The notes under the pieces are model-generated. The model ran no database searches, was not told the origin of the DNA, and was given only the letters and a program-made list of their open reading frames with translations. A program made the position numbers and the translations under genes. Source: Streptomyces galbus (lineage in GTDB: Bacteria; Actinomycetota; Actinomycetes; Streptomycetales; Streptomycetaceae). From it: a stretch of DNA of 64,000 nt. Below, in pieces: positions 8,207 to 16,766 of the stretch (positions are counted from its first letter, which is position 1; every line of letters begins with the position of its first letter). Location of the stretch: assembly GCF_005280195.1 (NCBI RefSeq), contig NZ_SZPR01000003.1:186001-250000 (forward strand), read 5' to 3'.

Positions 8207-9511
8207 CTAGCCCTCCAGGAACGCCGCCAGGGCGTTGGCCAGCAGGTACGGGTCGCGGTCGCCGCACAACTCGCGGGCGCTGTGCATGGAGAGGATCGCC
8301 ACGCCGATGTCGACGGTGCGGATGCCGTGGCGGGCCGCGGTGATGGGGCCGATGGTGGTGCCGCAGGGCATGGAGTTGTTGGACACGAACGACTGGAAGG
8401 GCACGTCCGCCTTCTCGCAGGCCGCGGCGAACACGGCCCGGCCCGAACCGTCCGTGGCGTAACGGTTGTTGACGTTGACCTTGAGGATCGGTCCGCCGTT
8501 GACCCGCGGGTGGTGCGTCGGGTCGTGCCGCTCCGCGTAGTTGGGGTGCACGGCGTGGCCGGTGTCCGAGGACAGGCAGACGGTGCCGGCGAAGGCGCGC
8601 GCCCGGTCCTCGTAGGAGCCGCCGCGCGCGAACACCGAACGCTCCAGCACGCCGCCCAGCAGCGGCCCGTCGGCGCCGGTGTCCGACTGGGAGCCGTTCT
8701 CCTCGTGGTCGAAGGCCGCGAGGACCGGGATGTACCGCAGGTCCGCCGCGCCCGGGCCGCCGGCCACCGCGGCCAGCGCCGCCGTACCGGCGTGCACGGA
8801 CAGCAGGTTGTCCATGCGCGGGCCGGCGACGAACTCCTCGTCGCGGCCGAGGTAGGCGGGGCGTTCGACGGGGTGCGTCATCAGGTCCCAGCCGGTGACG
8901 GAGCCGCGTTCGAGGCCGTTCTCCTCCTCCAGGAAGGCGATCAGGTCGCCGTCGCGCACGTCGTGGCCGAGACCCCACACCGGCTGGAGGTGGCGCTGCT
9001 TGTCCAGCTTGAGGCCCTCGGAGGCGACCGCGCGGTCGAGGTGGATCGCGAGCTGTGGCACGCGCAGCAGCGGCCGGTCGACGTTGACCAGGCGGCTGGA
9101 ACCGTCGCGGAGGGTGAGCCGGCCCGCCAGTCCCAGGTCCCGGTCCAGCCAGGAGTTCATCAGCGGGCCGCCGTAGATCTCCACGGCCACCTGGCGCCAG
9201 CCGTGCGCGCCGGAGTCGGGGAGCGGCTTGACGCGCAGGTTGGGGGAGTCGGTGTGCGCGCCGACGATCCGGAACGGGGTGTGCGGGTCGGCGCCCTCGG
9301 GCACGTACCAGGCCACGATCGCGCCGCCGCGCAGCACGTACTTCCCGCCGCTCGTGCCGTCCCAGGCGTCGGTCTCGGCCAGGTGCCGGAACCCGGCCTT
9401 CTCCAGCCGCTCCGCGGCGGTCGCCACGGCGTGGTACGGCGACGGGGCGGCCGCGAGGAAGGACATCAGGTCGTCGGTGTGGCCGCGGTCGAAGCGGGGG
9501 GATTGGCTCAT
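8207..9511 (-). CDS. M18 family aminopeptidase
   Basis: A 434-residue cytosolic zinc aminopeptidase of family M18 (aspartyl aminopeptidase type). The metal and catalytic motif H86-T-D88-S-P appears in RIVGAHTDSPNLRVKP. The second metal region is AAFDHEENGS, and a late His lies in SMPCGTTIGPITAARHGI. The length matches bacterial M18 enzymes (~430). It removes N-terminal residues, often acidic ones, from peptides. ATG 9511 was chosen over GTG 9520. A strong hairpin just upstream separates it from the acyl-CoA dehydrogenase on the same strand, so it probably has its own promoter in the short gap. Confidence 0.9.
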   Translation of the reverse strand: MSQSPRFDRGHTDDLMSFLAAAPSPYHAVATAAERLEKAGFRHLAETDAWDGTSGGKYVLRGGAIVAWYVPEGADPHTPFRIVGAHTDSPNLRVKPLPDSGAHGWRQVAVEIYGGPLMNSWLDRDLGLAGRLTLRDGSSRLVNVDRPLLRVPQLAIHLDRAVASEGLKLDKQRHLQPVWGLGHDVRDGDLIAFLEEENGLERGSVTGWDLMTHPVERPAYLGRDEEFVAGPRMDNLLSVHAGTAALAAVAGGPGAADLRYIPVLAAFDHEENGSQSDTGADGPLLGGVLERSVFARGGSYEDRARAFAGTVCLSSDTGHAVHPNYAERHDPTHHPRVNGGPILKVNVNNRYATDGSGRAVFAAACEKADVPFQSFVSNNSMPCGTTIGPITAARHGIRTVDIGVAILSMHSARELCGDRDPYLLANALAAFLEG

Positions 9512-9531
9512 GGCATTCACCTTAACGACGG

Positions 9532-9570
9532 ACGAGGGCCCGCTCCCCCTTACCGGGAGCGGGCCCTCGT
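9532..9570 (-). terminator. 16-bp perfect stem terminator
   Basis: Arms 9532-9547 and 9555-9570 are perfectly complementary (16 bp, 7-nt loop). The hairpin sits about 60 bp after the acyl-CoA dehydrogenase stop and about 20 bp before the M18 start, so it should end transcription of the former. There is no U-tract. Confidence 0.75.
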
Positions 9571-9631
9571 GAGGACGGTGTGGAGGTGAGAGAAGGGTGT
9601 GTCCCTTGCGTCCTCAGAGGTCCGGTGGGAC

Positions 9632-11458
9632 CTAGAACGCGGCCTCGTCGAGCTCCATGAGGTCCAGGTCGACGCCGGAGGCCACCTTGCGGGCCAGGGT
9701 GACGCCGGGCAGGACGGTGGCCGCGAAGAACTTCGCCGCGGCGATCTTGCCGGTGTAGAACGCCTGGTCCTTGGCGGAGGCGGTCTGCAGCTTCTCGGCG
9801 GCGATCGCGGCGCCCTTGAGCAGCAGGTAGCCGACGATGACGTCGCCGGAGGCCAGCAGCAGGCGGGTGGTGTTCAGGCCCACCTTGTAGATGTTCTTGA
9901 CGTCCTGCTCGGTGGCCGCGAGGTCGGTCAGCATCAGGCCGACGATGGCCTCCAGCTCGACGGCCGCCTTGGCCAGGTGCTCGCGGGACTCGGCCAGCTC
10001 CTCGCCGCCGGTGCCGAGCGCCAGGAACGACTTGATGTCCTCGGCGAGGGAGTTGAGCGCGGCGCCCTGGTTGCGGACGATCTTCCGGAAGAAGAAGTCC
10101 TGGCCCTGGATCGCGGTGGTGCCCTCGTAGAGGGTGTCGATCTTGGCGTCCCGGATGTACTGCTCGATCGGGTACTCCTGCAGGAAGCCGGAGCCGCCGA
10201 AGGTCTGCAGCGACTGGGCGAGCTGCTCGTACGCCTTCTCGGAGCCGTAGCCCTTGACGACGGGCAGGAGCAGGTCGTTCAGGGCGTGCTCGGTGGAGGC
10301 GTCCTCGCCGGCGGCCTCCTTGAGCTGGATGGCGTCCTGGATCGAGGCCGTGTACATCACCAGGGCGCGCATGCCCTCGGCGTACGCCTTCTGCGTCATC
10401 AGCGAGCGGCGGACGTCCGGGTGGTGGGTGATGGTGACCTTGGGCGCGGTCTTGTCCATGAAGTTGGCCAGGTCCGGGCCCTGGACGCGCTCCTTGGCGT
10501 ACTCGAGCGCGTTGAGGTAGCCGGTGGAGAGCGTGGAGATCGCCTTCGTGCCGACCATCATGCGGGCGAACTCGATGATGCGGAACATCTGGCGGATGCC
10601 GTCGTGCTTGTCGCCGATCAGCCAGCCCTTGGCGGGGTGCTTGTCGCCGAACGTCATCTCGCACGTGTTGGAGGCCTTCAGGCCCATCTTGTGCTCGACG
10701 TTGGTGGCGTAGACGCCGTTGCGCTCGCCCAGCTCGCCGGTCTCGAAGTCGAAGAGGTACTTCGGGACGAGGAAGAGGGACAGGCCCTTGGTGCCGGGGC
10801 CGGCGCCCTCGGGGCGGGCGAGGACGTAGTGGAGGATGTTCTCCGACATGTCGTGCTCACCGGAGGTGATGAAGCGCTTCACGCCCTCGATGTGCCAGGA
10901 GCCGTCCTCCTGCTGCACGGCCTTGGTGCGGCCGGCGCCGACGTCCGAGCCGGCGTCCGGCTCGGTGAGGACCATCGTGGAGCCCCACTGCTTCTCGACG
11001 GCGATCGAGGCGATGTGCTTCTGGACCTCGTTGCCCTCCTCGAAGAGGATGCCGGCGAACGCGGGGCCGGAGGAGTACATCCACACGGCCGGGTTGGCGC
11101 CCAGGATCAGCTCGGCGTAGGCCCAGATCAGGGAGCGGGGCGAGGTGGTGCCGCCGATCTCCTCGGGCAGGCCCAGGCGCCAGTACTCCGAGTCCATGAA
11201 GGCCTGGTAGCTCTTCTTGAAGGACGCGGGGACCGGTGCGGTGTTGGTCTCCGGGTCGAAGACGGGCGGGTTGCGGTCGGCGTCGGCGAAGGACTCGGCC
11301 AGCTCGTTCTCCGAGAGGCGGGTCAGCTCCTCCAGGACGCTCTTGGCGGTCTCGACGTCCATCTCCTCGAACGGACCGGTGCCGTAGACCTTGTCGCGGC
11401 CGAGTACTTCGAAGAGGTTGAACTCGATGTCGCGGAGATTCGACTTGTAGTGCCCCAT
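9632..11458 (-). CDS. large acyl-CoA dehydrogenase (FadE5/DmdC-like)
   Basis: A 608-residue flavoprotein of the long acyl-CoA dehydrogenase branch. It has an N-terminal all-alpha domain, the central FAD/substrate beta domain ([28 protein letters not shown]), the C-terminal helical domain with [16 protein letters not shown] and the [35 protein letters not shown] signature (catalytic Glu in YEGT), and an extra C-terminal acyl-CoA dehydrogenase-like helical domain. It should oxidise an acyl-CoA to the enoyl-CoA in beta-oxidation. The chain-length preference is not predictable here. ATG 11458 is supported by conservation of [20 protein letters not shown]; upstream codons were rejected. Confidence 0.92.
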   Translation of the reverse strand: MGHYKSNLRDIEFNLFEVLGRDKVYGTGPFEEMDVETAKSVLEELTRLSENELAESFADADRNPPVFDPETNTAPVPASFKKSYQAFMDSEYWRLGLPEEIGGTTSPRSLIWAYAELILGANPAVWMYSSGPAFAGILFEEGNEVQKHIASIAVEKQWGSTMVLTEPDAGSDVGAGRTKAVQQEDGSWHIEGVKRFITSGEHDMSENILHYVLARPEGAGPGTKGLSLFLVPKYLFDFETGELGERNGVYATNVEHKMGLKASNTCEMTFGDKHPAKGWLIGDKHDGIRQMFRIIEFARMMVGTKAISTLSTGYLNALEYAKERVQGPDLANFMDKTAPKVTITHHPDVRRSLMTQKAYAEGMRALVMYTASIQDAIQLKEAAGEDASTEHALNDLLLPVVKGYGSEKAYEQLAQSLQTFGGSGFLQEYPIEQYIRDAKIDTLYEGTTAIQGQDFFFRKIVRNQGAALNSLAEDIKSFLALGTGGEELAESREHLAKAAVELEAIVGLMLTDLAATEQDVKNIYKVGLNTTRLLLASGDVIVGYLLLKGAAIAAEKLQTASAKDQAFYTGKIAAAKFFAATVLPGVTLARKVASGVDLDLMELDEAAF

Positions 11459-11615
11459 GGCGAAGGCTCCCGGCTCCGTAGAGAGATCGGCGAGGCACTG
11501 GAATCCTCGCGCACGTTTACATACCAACAAGTAGCTCCGATGATGCTACCCGTCGGTAATAAGCCGCAACCCCATCCCCGCATCTGTGACCGGGCACACC
11601 GCTACGCTTGCGCCC

Positions 11616-12098
11616 ATGTACGGATACGGCCAGCCCATGGACGGCGGCGCCGCGCAGCAGCAGTACGCCCCGCCGCAGCAGCCCATGGCGGGCGGTGTCG
11701 GGGGGTACGGCCAGCAGCCACCCCTGTATCCCGAGCCGTCCCCGCCCTCGCTCGCGGACGCCGTGCGCGCGTTCACGACCGGGCAGATGTCCGCCGAGGA
11801 CTTCCAGCAGATCTTCGCCACGTCGAAGGTGTACTGCCCGCGCGGTGACACCCCCGGCTTCCTGGCGCTGCACAACACCCAGCAGCCGGTGATCCCGATG
11901 TTCAGCTCCCTGAAGGAGCTGCGCCGCTACGCGGGCAAGGAGTCGAAGTACTTCGTCATCACCGGCGCCGAGGTGATCGACCTGCTGCCCACCGGCTACG
12001 GGTTCGTCCTGGACATGGAGGGCGAGCACCGCATGGTCTTCGACGCCAAGGCGGTCGAGCAGATGGTCGACTTCGCGATGCGCCGCATGTACGGATAG
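11616..12098 (+). CDS. SseB family protein
   Basis: A 160-residue protein with a flexible Gln/Pro/Gly-rich N-terminus (residues 1-45). An SseB-type alpha/beta domain follows (LADAVRAFTTGQMSAEDFQQIF, VPIMFSSLKELRRYAG-like segment, YFVITGAEVIDLLPTGYGFVLD). In enterobacteria this domain is linked to rhodanese/serine-sensitivity proteins; the actinobacterial role is unknown. ATG 11616 is preferred over an upstream in-frame start ten codons earlier. It is divergent from the acyl-CoA dehydrogenase with a ~157-bp shared gap that is AT-richer than its surroundings. Confidence 0.8.
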   Translation: MYGYGQPMDGGAAQQQYAPPQQPMAGGVGGYGQQPPLYPEPSPPSLADAVRAFTTGQMSAEDFQQIFATSKVYCPRGDTPGFLALHNTQQPVIPMFSSLKELRRYAGKESKYFVITGAEVIDLLPTGYGFVLDMEGEHRMVFDAKAVEQMVDFAMRRMYG

Positions 12099-12139
12099 GG
12101 CGCTGCGCAACGGCGCGACCAGCGCCCTCGTGCCCGGGG

Positions 12140-12165
12140 AGCCCGGAGGGAATGCCCTCCGGGCT
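12140..12165 (+). terminator. 11-bp hairpin terminator after SseB-like gene
   Basis: AGCCCGGAGGG and its exact reverse complement are separated by AATG, 42 bp after the stop codon. This is a compact intrinsic-type hairpin, placed before the pirin promoter region. Confidence 0.7.
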
Positions 12166-12232
12166 TCCGCTGTTCTGGGGTGGCAGAAAGTTCAACGCTC
12201 AACTAAACTGGGCGTACCAAGGAGGTACCGAC

Positions 12233-13210
12233 ATGCCTGCAGTGACCGTCGAGAACCCGTTGACGCTGCCCCGTGTGACCGCACCGGCCGATGCCGTGGC
12301 GCGTCCGGTGCTCGGCGTCACGACCGCGCCGAGCGGTTTCGAGGGCGAGGGCTTCCCGGTGCGCCGGGCGTTCGCGGGGATCCACTACCGCCACCTCGAC
12401 CCGTTCATCATGATGGACCAGATGGGTGAGGTGGAGTACGCGCCGGGCGAGCCCAAGGGCACCCCCTGGCACCCGCACCGCGGCTTCGAGACCGTCACCT
12501 ACATCATCGACGGGATCTTCGACCACCAGGACTCCCAGGGCGGTGGCGGCACCATCACCAACGGCGACACCCAGTGGATGACCGCCGGCTCGGGCCTGCT
12601 GCACATCGAGGCCCCGCCGGAGTCGCTGGTGATGTCGGGCGGCCTCTTCCACGGCCTGCAGTTGTGGGTGAACCTCCCCGCCCGGGACAAGATGATGGCG
12701 CCCCGCTACCAGGACATCCGCGGCGGCCAGGTCCAGCTCCTCACCTCCCCCGACGGCGGCGCGCTGCTGCGCGTCATCGCCGGTGAGCTGGACGGCCACG
12801 CCGGGCCCGGCATCACGCACACCCCGATCACGATGATCCACGCGACCCTCGCCCCGGGTGCGGAGATCACCCTGCCGTGGCGCGAGGACTTCAACGGCCT
12901 GGCGTACGTCCTCGCGGGCCGCGGCTCGGTGGGTGCCGAGCGGCGGCCGGTCCACCTCGGCCAGACCGCCGTCTTCGGCGCCGGCGGCTCGCTGACGGTC
13001 CGCGCGGACGACAAGCAGGACTCCCACACCCCGGACCTGGAGGTCGTCCTGCTGGGCGGCCGGCCGATCCGGGAGCCGATGGTCCACTACGGCCCGTTCG
13101 TGATGAACACCAAGGACGAGCTGATGCAGGCGTTCGAGGACTTCCAGAAGGGCCGCCTGGGCACGGTCCCGGCCGTGCACGGCATGACGGAGAGCGGCCC
13201 GGAGGCCTGA
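12233..13210 (+). CDS. pirin family protein
   Basis: A 325-residue bicupin. The N-terminal pirin domain carries the metal-ligand pattern TPWHPHRGFETVTYIIDG (two His), then GDTQWMTAGSGLLHIEAP (His and Glu), and the family signature FHGLQLWVNLPARDKM. The C-terminal domain has the second cupin (ITLPWREDFNGLAYVLAGRGSV). Pirins bind iron; some oxidise quercetin and others modulate enzymes or transcription. ATG 12233 follows a near-perfect ribosome binding site (AAGGAGG, 12219-12225). Upstream lies a short inverted repeat AGTT-N8-AACT (12189-12204), a weak operator candidate. Confidence 0.9.
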   Translation: MPAVTVENPLTLPRVTAPADAVARPVLGVTTAPSGFEGEGFPVRRAFAGIHYRHLDPFIMMDQMGEVEYAPGEPKGTPWHPHRGFETVTYIIDGIFDHQDSQGGGGTITNGDTQWMTAGSGLLHIEAPPESLVMSGGLFHGLQLWVNLPARDKMMAPRYQDIRGGQVQLLTSPDGGALLRVIAGELDGHAGPGITHTPITMIHATLAPGAEITLPWREDFNGLAYVLAGRGSVGAERRPVHLGQTAVFGAGGSLTVRADDKQDSHTPDLEVVLLGGRPIREPMVHYGPFVMNTKDELMQAFEDFQKGRLGTVPAVHGMTESGPEA

Positions 13211-13238
13211 GCCTCCCCGTCGTCCCCGGTCGTCCCCG

Positions 13239-13280
13239 CGAGGGTGACGCGGCGTCCGATCTGACGTCGCGTCACCCTCG
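13239..13280 (+). terminator. 18-bp hairpin terminator after pirin gene
   Basis: Arms 13239-13256 and 13263-13280 pair over 18 positions with one G-U and a 6-nt loop. The hairpin lies 28 bp past the pirin stop, before the AI-2E-type exporter gene, so the two genes are separate transcription units. Confidence 0.78.
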
Positions 13281-13328
13281 TGGCACGTCCGGCGGGACAG
13301 CCGGGCCCCGGCGTGGTGCGGTGGGGGT

Positions 13329-14393
13329 GTGCTGCTGCTTCCCCCGTCCGTCCGCCGGCTCGCCGCGTGGTGCGTCGTCGTGCTGTTGGTGTGCGGCGTC
13401 GGGTGGGTCGGCATCCGGCTGTGCGTGGAGTTCCGTACGGCCGTCACGCCCGTGCTGCTGGCGCTGCTGGGCACCGCGCTGCTGCGGCCGCTGCACCGGC
13501 GGCTGATGCGATTGCGGGTGCCGCGGTCGCTGTCCGCGGGGCTCACCTGTGCCGCCGTCGTCGCCGTGGTGGGCGGTGCCGTGTACATCGTGGTGGCCGC
13601 GCTCGTCGACACCGGGGACCAGATCGTCGCCTCGCTGCAGGACGCGGCGCGCTCGCTCCCGCGGCACTTCGGGACGGCGGACACCTCCCTGGACGACCTG
13701 ACGTCCCACGGGCGCGAGCTGCTGGGCAAGTTCGGCGGGACGGCCGCGTCGGGCGTCGTCAGCGGGGTGAGCGTGGTCGGGGAGACCCTCGCGATGGCCG
13801 TGCTGGCGCTGCTGCTCGTCTTCTTCTTCCTGCGCGACTCCGACCGCGCGGTCGGAGCGCTGCGCTCGCTCGCCCCGAACGGCACCGCCGACCTGCTGGA
13901 GGCGATGGCCCGGCGGGCGTTCCGCGCGGTCGAGGGCTTCATGCGCGGGACGACGCTCATCGCGCTGATCGACGCCCTGTGCATCGGCGTCGGCCTGCTC
14001 GTCCTCGACGTGCCCGGCGCCGCGGGGCTGGCCGCGCTGGTCTTCGTCGGCGCCTACATCCCCTACCTCGGCGCCTTCATCTCCGGCACGGTCGCCGTGC
14101 TGGTGGCGTTCGCCGACCGGGGCTTCGTCACCGGGCTGTGGGCGCTCGGCGTCGTGCTGGCCGTGCAGGTCCTCGAGGGGCACGTCCTGCAGCCGGCCAT
14201 CCAGAGCCGGACCGTGCAGATGCACCCGGCGGTCGTCCTGCTCGCCATCACGGCCGGTGCGTCCGTCGCCGGCATCGTCGGCATGCTCCTCGCCGTCCCC
14301 CTCACGGCAGCGGCCTTCGGCGTGGTCAACGAACTCCGGGAGCGCTACGGCGCGCAGGCGCCGGGGCAGCCCTCCCCCGGGGACACCGGCTAG
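13329..14393 (+). CDS. AI-2E family transporter (UPF0118)
   Basis: A 354-residue integral membrane protein with about eight helices. The family hallmarks are a paired hydrophobic start (two helices in residues ~8-45), a large periplasm-side loop, and the conserved C-terminal block GAYIPYLGAFISGTVAVLVAF, then QVLEGHVLQPAIQSRTVQMHPAVVLLAI. Members include TqsA and several Na+/H+ antiporters, so autoinducer transport is only one possibility. GTG 13329 has no clear Shine-Dalgarno sequence. The TAG stop overlaps the TAG of the convergent phosphatase gene in a shared CTAG (14390-14393). Confidence 0.85.
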   Translation: MLLLPPSVRRLAAWCVVVLLVCGVGWVGIRLCVEFRTAVTPVLLALLGTALLRPLHRRLMRLRVPRSLSAGLTCAAVVAVVGGAVYIVVAALVDTGDQIVASLQDAARSLPRHFGTADTSLDDLTSHGRELLGKFGGTAASGVVSGVSVVGETLAMAVLALLLVFFFLRDSDRAVGALRSLAPNGTADLLEAMARRAFRAVEGFMRGTTLIALIDALCIGVGLLVLDVPGAAGLAALVFVGAYIPYLGAFISGTVAVLVAFADRGFVTGLWALGVVLAVQVLEGHVLQPAIQSRTVQMHPAVVLLAITAGASVAGIVGMLLAVPLTAAAFGVVNELRERYGAQAPGQPSPGDTG

Positions 14394-16546
14394 GGGGTCG
14401 CGGCCGCCGGGTCCTGCCCCGTCCCGTCCTCGCACAGCTCGAACCAGATGCTCTTGCCCTCGCCGCGCGGGGCCACCCCCCAGGTGTCGGCGAGGAGTTC
14501 GATGAGCAGCAGGCCGCGGCCCGAGGACGCCATCTCGCCGGGGCGGCGCTTGTGGGGCAGGTCGTCGCTGGTGTCGCTGACCTCGACCCGCATCCGCCGC
14601 CCGGCCGGACCGCTCGACACCTCGGCGACCAGCAGCGCGTCGGCGTCGGTGTGGACGAGGACGTTGGTCAGCATCTCGGAGACCAGCAGGACCGCCGAGT
14701 CGACCTGGTCGGCCGAGGCCCAGTCGTGCAGCAGCTCGCGGAGCTGCTGCCGGGCGACGGCGATCCGCTCGGGCTCGGCCTGCGCGACCGTCAGCATCGT
14801 GCGGCGCGTGCGGGGCCGGGCGGGGGCGGCCGGGCCGAGGGAGCCGGCGCCGTGCCGGCACAGCAGGAGCAGCGCGATGTCGTCCTCGCGGCGGTCGGTC
14901 AGCCGGCCCGTGGTGTGGTGGGAGGAGGGGCCGTGCACCGCCTGCACCAGGGCGTCGGCCAGGTCCTCCAGGCCGGCGTCGTGCTCCTCCAGGATGCGGC
15001 GGACCCGCTGCCAGCCGGTGTCGAGGTCGTGCCCGCCGGTCTCCAGGAGGCCGTCGGTGCACAGCATCATCGCCTCGCCCGGCTCCAGCAGCAGCCGGGT
15101 GGTGGGGTAGTCGGAGTCGGGGTCCACGCCGAGCGGGGGCCCGCCGGCCGTGTTGCGCAGGATGACCGTGCCGTCGGCCAGCCGGATCGCCGGGTCGAGG
15201 TGGCCCGCCCGGGCGGCCTCCAGGACCCCGGTGGCGGGGTCGACCTCGACGTAGAGGCAGGTCGCGAAGCGCAGGTCGGAGGGGTCGTCGTCGCTGGGGG
15301 CGATCGCGGCGAAGAAGCGGGAGGCGCGGGAGAGGACCGCGTCGGGGCGGTGGCCTTCGGCGGCGTACGCGCGCAGCGCTATCCGTAGCTGGCCCATGAG
15401 CCCGGCGGCCCGTACGTCATGGCCCTGGACGTCGCCGATGACCAGCGCGAACCGTCCTCCGCCGGAGGGCGAGCCGCCGGGCAGCGGGATCATGTCGTAC
15501 CAGTCGCCGCCGACCTGGAGACCGCCGCCGGTGGGGATGTAGCGGGCGGCGAGCGTCATGCCGGGTATCTCTGGGCCCAGGCGGGGCAGCATGGTGCGCT
15601 GGAGGCCGTCCGTCAGCTCGCGCTGGGTCTCGGCGGCGCCCGCGCGGGACAGGGCCTGCGCCAGCATGCGGGCCACGGTGGTCAGCACCGAGCGCTCGTC
15701 GGGCGTGAACGCCACCGGGTAGGCGAAGGCCGCCATCCAGGCGCCCATCGTGCGCCCCGCGACCGTCAGCGGCAGGAAGGCCCAGGAGCGGCGGCCGAAC
15801 TGCTGGGCGAGCGGCCAGGTGAGCGGATAGCGCTGCTTGTACTGCTCGACGGTGGACAGGTACACCGCGCGGCCGGTGCGGACCACTTCGGCCGCCGGGT
15901 AGTCGGTCTCCAGCGGCATGTGCAGGAACGGCATCTCGTCGCCCGGCTGCTGGCCGTGGTGGCCGATGATCGTCAGCCGGTCGCCCTCCACCCCGAAGAC
16001 GGCGAGGCCGTCCGGGCTGAAGCCCGGCATCGACAGCCCGGCCGCGACCCGCAGCACCTCCTCCGTGGAGCGGGCCTCGGCCAGCGCGCGGCCCGCGTCC
16101 AGCAGGAACGCCTCCCGCGAGCGCCGCCAGTCGCCGGTGACGGCGGTGCGCCCGGCGGACGTGCCGGGGGCCGGCTCGGTGACCTGCTGAAGGGTGCCGA
16201 TCAGCTCGTACGCCTTCTTCACGGGGTCGAAGGAGGGCTTGGAGCGGCTGCGCACGACGCGGATGATGCGGCCCCGCTCGTCCATGATCCGGATGCGGAC
16301 CTCGGCCAGGGTGCCCTCGGCGACCGCGAGCTGTACGACGCCGGTGATCTCGTTCCAGTCGACCGGGTGGAGGCGGGCGCGCGTCTGGGCCTCGGTGAGG
16401 ACGGTCCCCTCGGCGGGCAGGCCGAGCAGCCGGGCCGCCTCGGCATCGACCGTGACCAGGCCGGTGGACGTGTCCCAGTGCCAGACTCCGGTCGCGAGGG
16501 CGGCGAGAACCTCACCCACGGCGGGCAGGGGCTCACCAGTGCGCAT
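14390..16546 (-). CDS. PAS-GAF-SpoIIE phosphatase with HATPase domain
   Basis: A 718-residue signalling protein. Domains in order: PAS (residues ~10-115, GVWHWDTSTGLVTVDAEAARLLGLP), GAF (~150-300, FGVEGDRLTIIGHHG to RSWAFLPLTVAGRTMGAWMAAF), SpoIIE/PP2C-type phosphatase (~330-545, VGGDWYDMIPLPGG, VIGDVQGHDV, MLCTDGLLE with metal-binding Asp residues) and a RsbW-type HATPase (~590-705, VLLVSEMLTNVLVHTD, GRGLLLIELLADTWGV). Such proteins act on anti-sigma/anti-anti-sigma switches: the phosphatase dephosphorylates an antagonist, and the HATPase may be kinase-like or vestigial. No partner antagonist gene is adjacent. Confidence 0.9.
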   Translation of the reverse strand: MRTGEPLPAVGEVLAALATGVWHWDTSTGLVTVDAEAARLLGLPAEGTVLTEAQTRARLHPVDWNEITGVVQLAVAEGTLAEVRIRIMDERGRIIRVVRSRSKPSFDPVKKAYELIGTLQQVTEPAPGTSAGRTAVTGDWRRSREAFLLDAGRALAEARSTEEVLRVAAGLSMPGFSPDGLAVFGVEGDRLTIIGHHGQQPGDEMPFLHMPLETDYPAAEVVRTGRAVYLSTVEQYKQRYPLTWPLAQQFGRRSWAFLPLTVAGRTMGAWMAAFAYPVAFTPDERSVLTTVARMLAQALSRAGAAETQRELTDGLQRTMLPRLGPEIPGMTLAARYIPTGGGLQVGGDWYDMIPLPGGSPSGGGRFALVIGDVQGHDVRAAGLMGQLRIALRAYAAEGHRPDAVLSRASRFFAAIAPSDDDPSDLRFATCLYVEVDPATGVLEAARAGHLDPAIRLADGTVILRNTAGGPPLGVDPDSDYPTTRLLLEPGEAMMLCTDGLLETGGHDLDTGWQRVRRILEEHDAGLEDLADALVQAVHGPSSHHTTGRLTDRREDDIALLLLCRHGAGSLGPAAPARPRTRRTMLTVAQAEPERIAVARQQLRELLHDWASADQVDSAVLLVSEMLTNVLVHTDADALLVAEVSSGPAGRRMRVEVSDTSDDLPHKRRPGEMASSGRGLLLIELLADTWGVAPRGEGKSIWFELCEDGTGQDPAAATP

Positions 16547-16672
16547 TGCCCCACTTTAAGAAGAGCGTCCCGGGACGTGCCACCGAACGGATGTGAGACC
16601 CGCCACTGTCGGGCCGTGATCACCGGGCCGTGAGGGAGGAGAGCCGGGGGTGAGCCGCCCGGTACGCTGGGG

Positions 16673-16692
16673 GGTGTTTCACGTGAAACACC
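16673..16692. other. parS centromere-like ParB-binding site
   Basis: The 14-mer GTTTCACGTGAAAC (16676-16689) is an exact match to the Streptomyces parS consensus, embedded in a perfect 20-bp palindrome (GGTGTTTCACGTGAAACACC). It lies 126 bp upstream of the SpoIIE gene start and 75 bp upstream of aspS. ParB binds parS and organises oriC regions for segregation during sporulation. In Streptomyces most sites sit within a few hundred kb of oriC, so this places the window near the origin. It was the only such site noticed in the window. Confidence 0.9.
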
Positions 16693-16766
16693 GGCCGAAA
16701 CCGGCTGCGACCGGGCGGTACCGGCCGAAACCTCCACCCCGATCCGCGAAGACTGGATGAACGACG

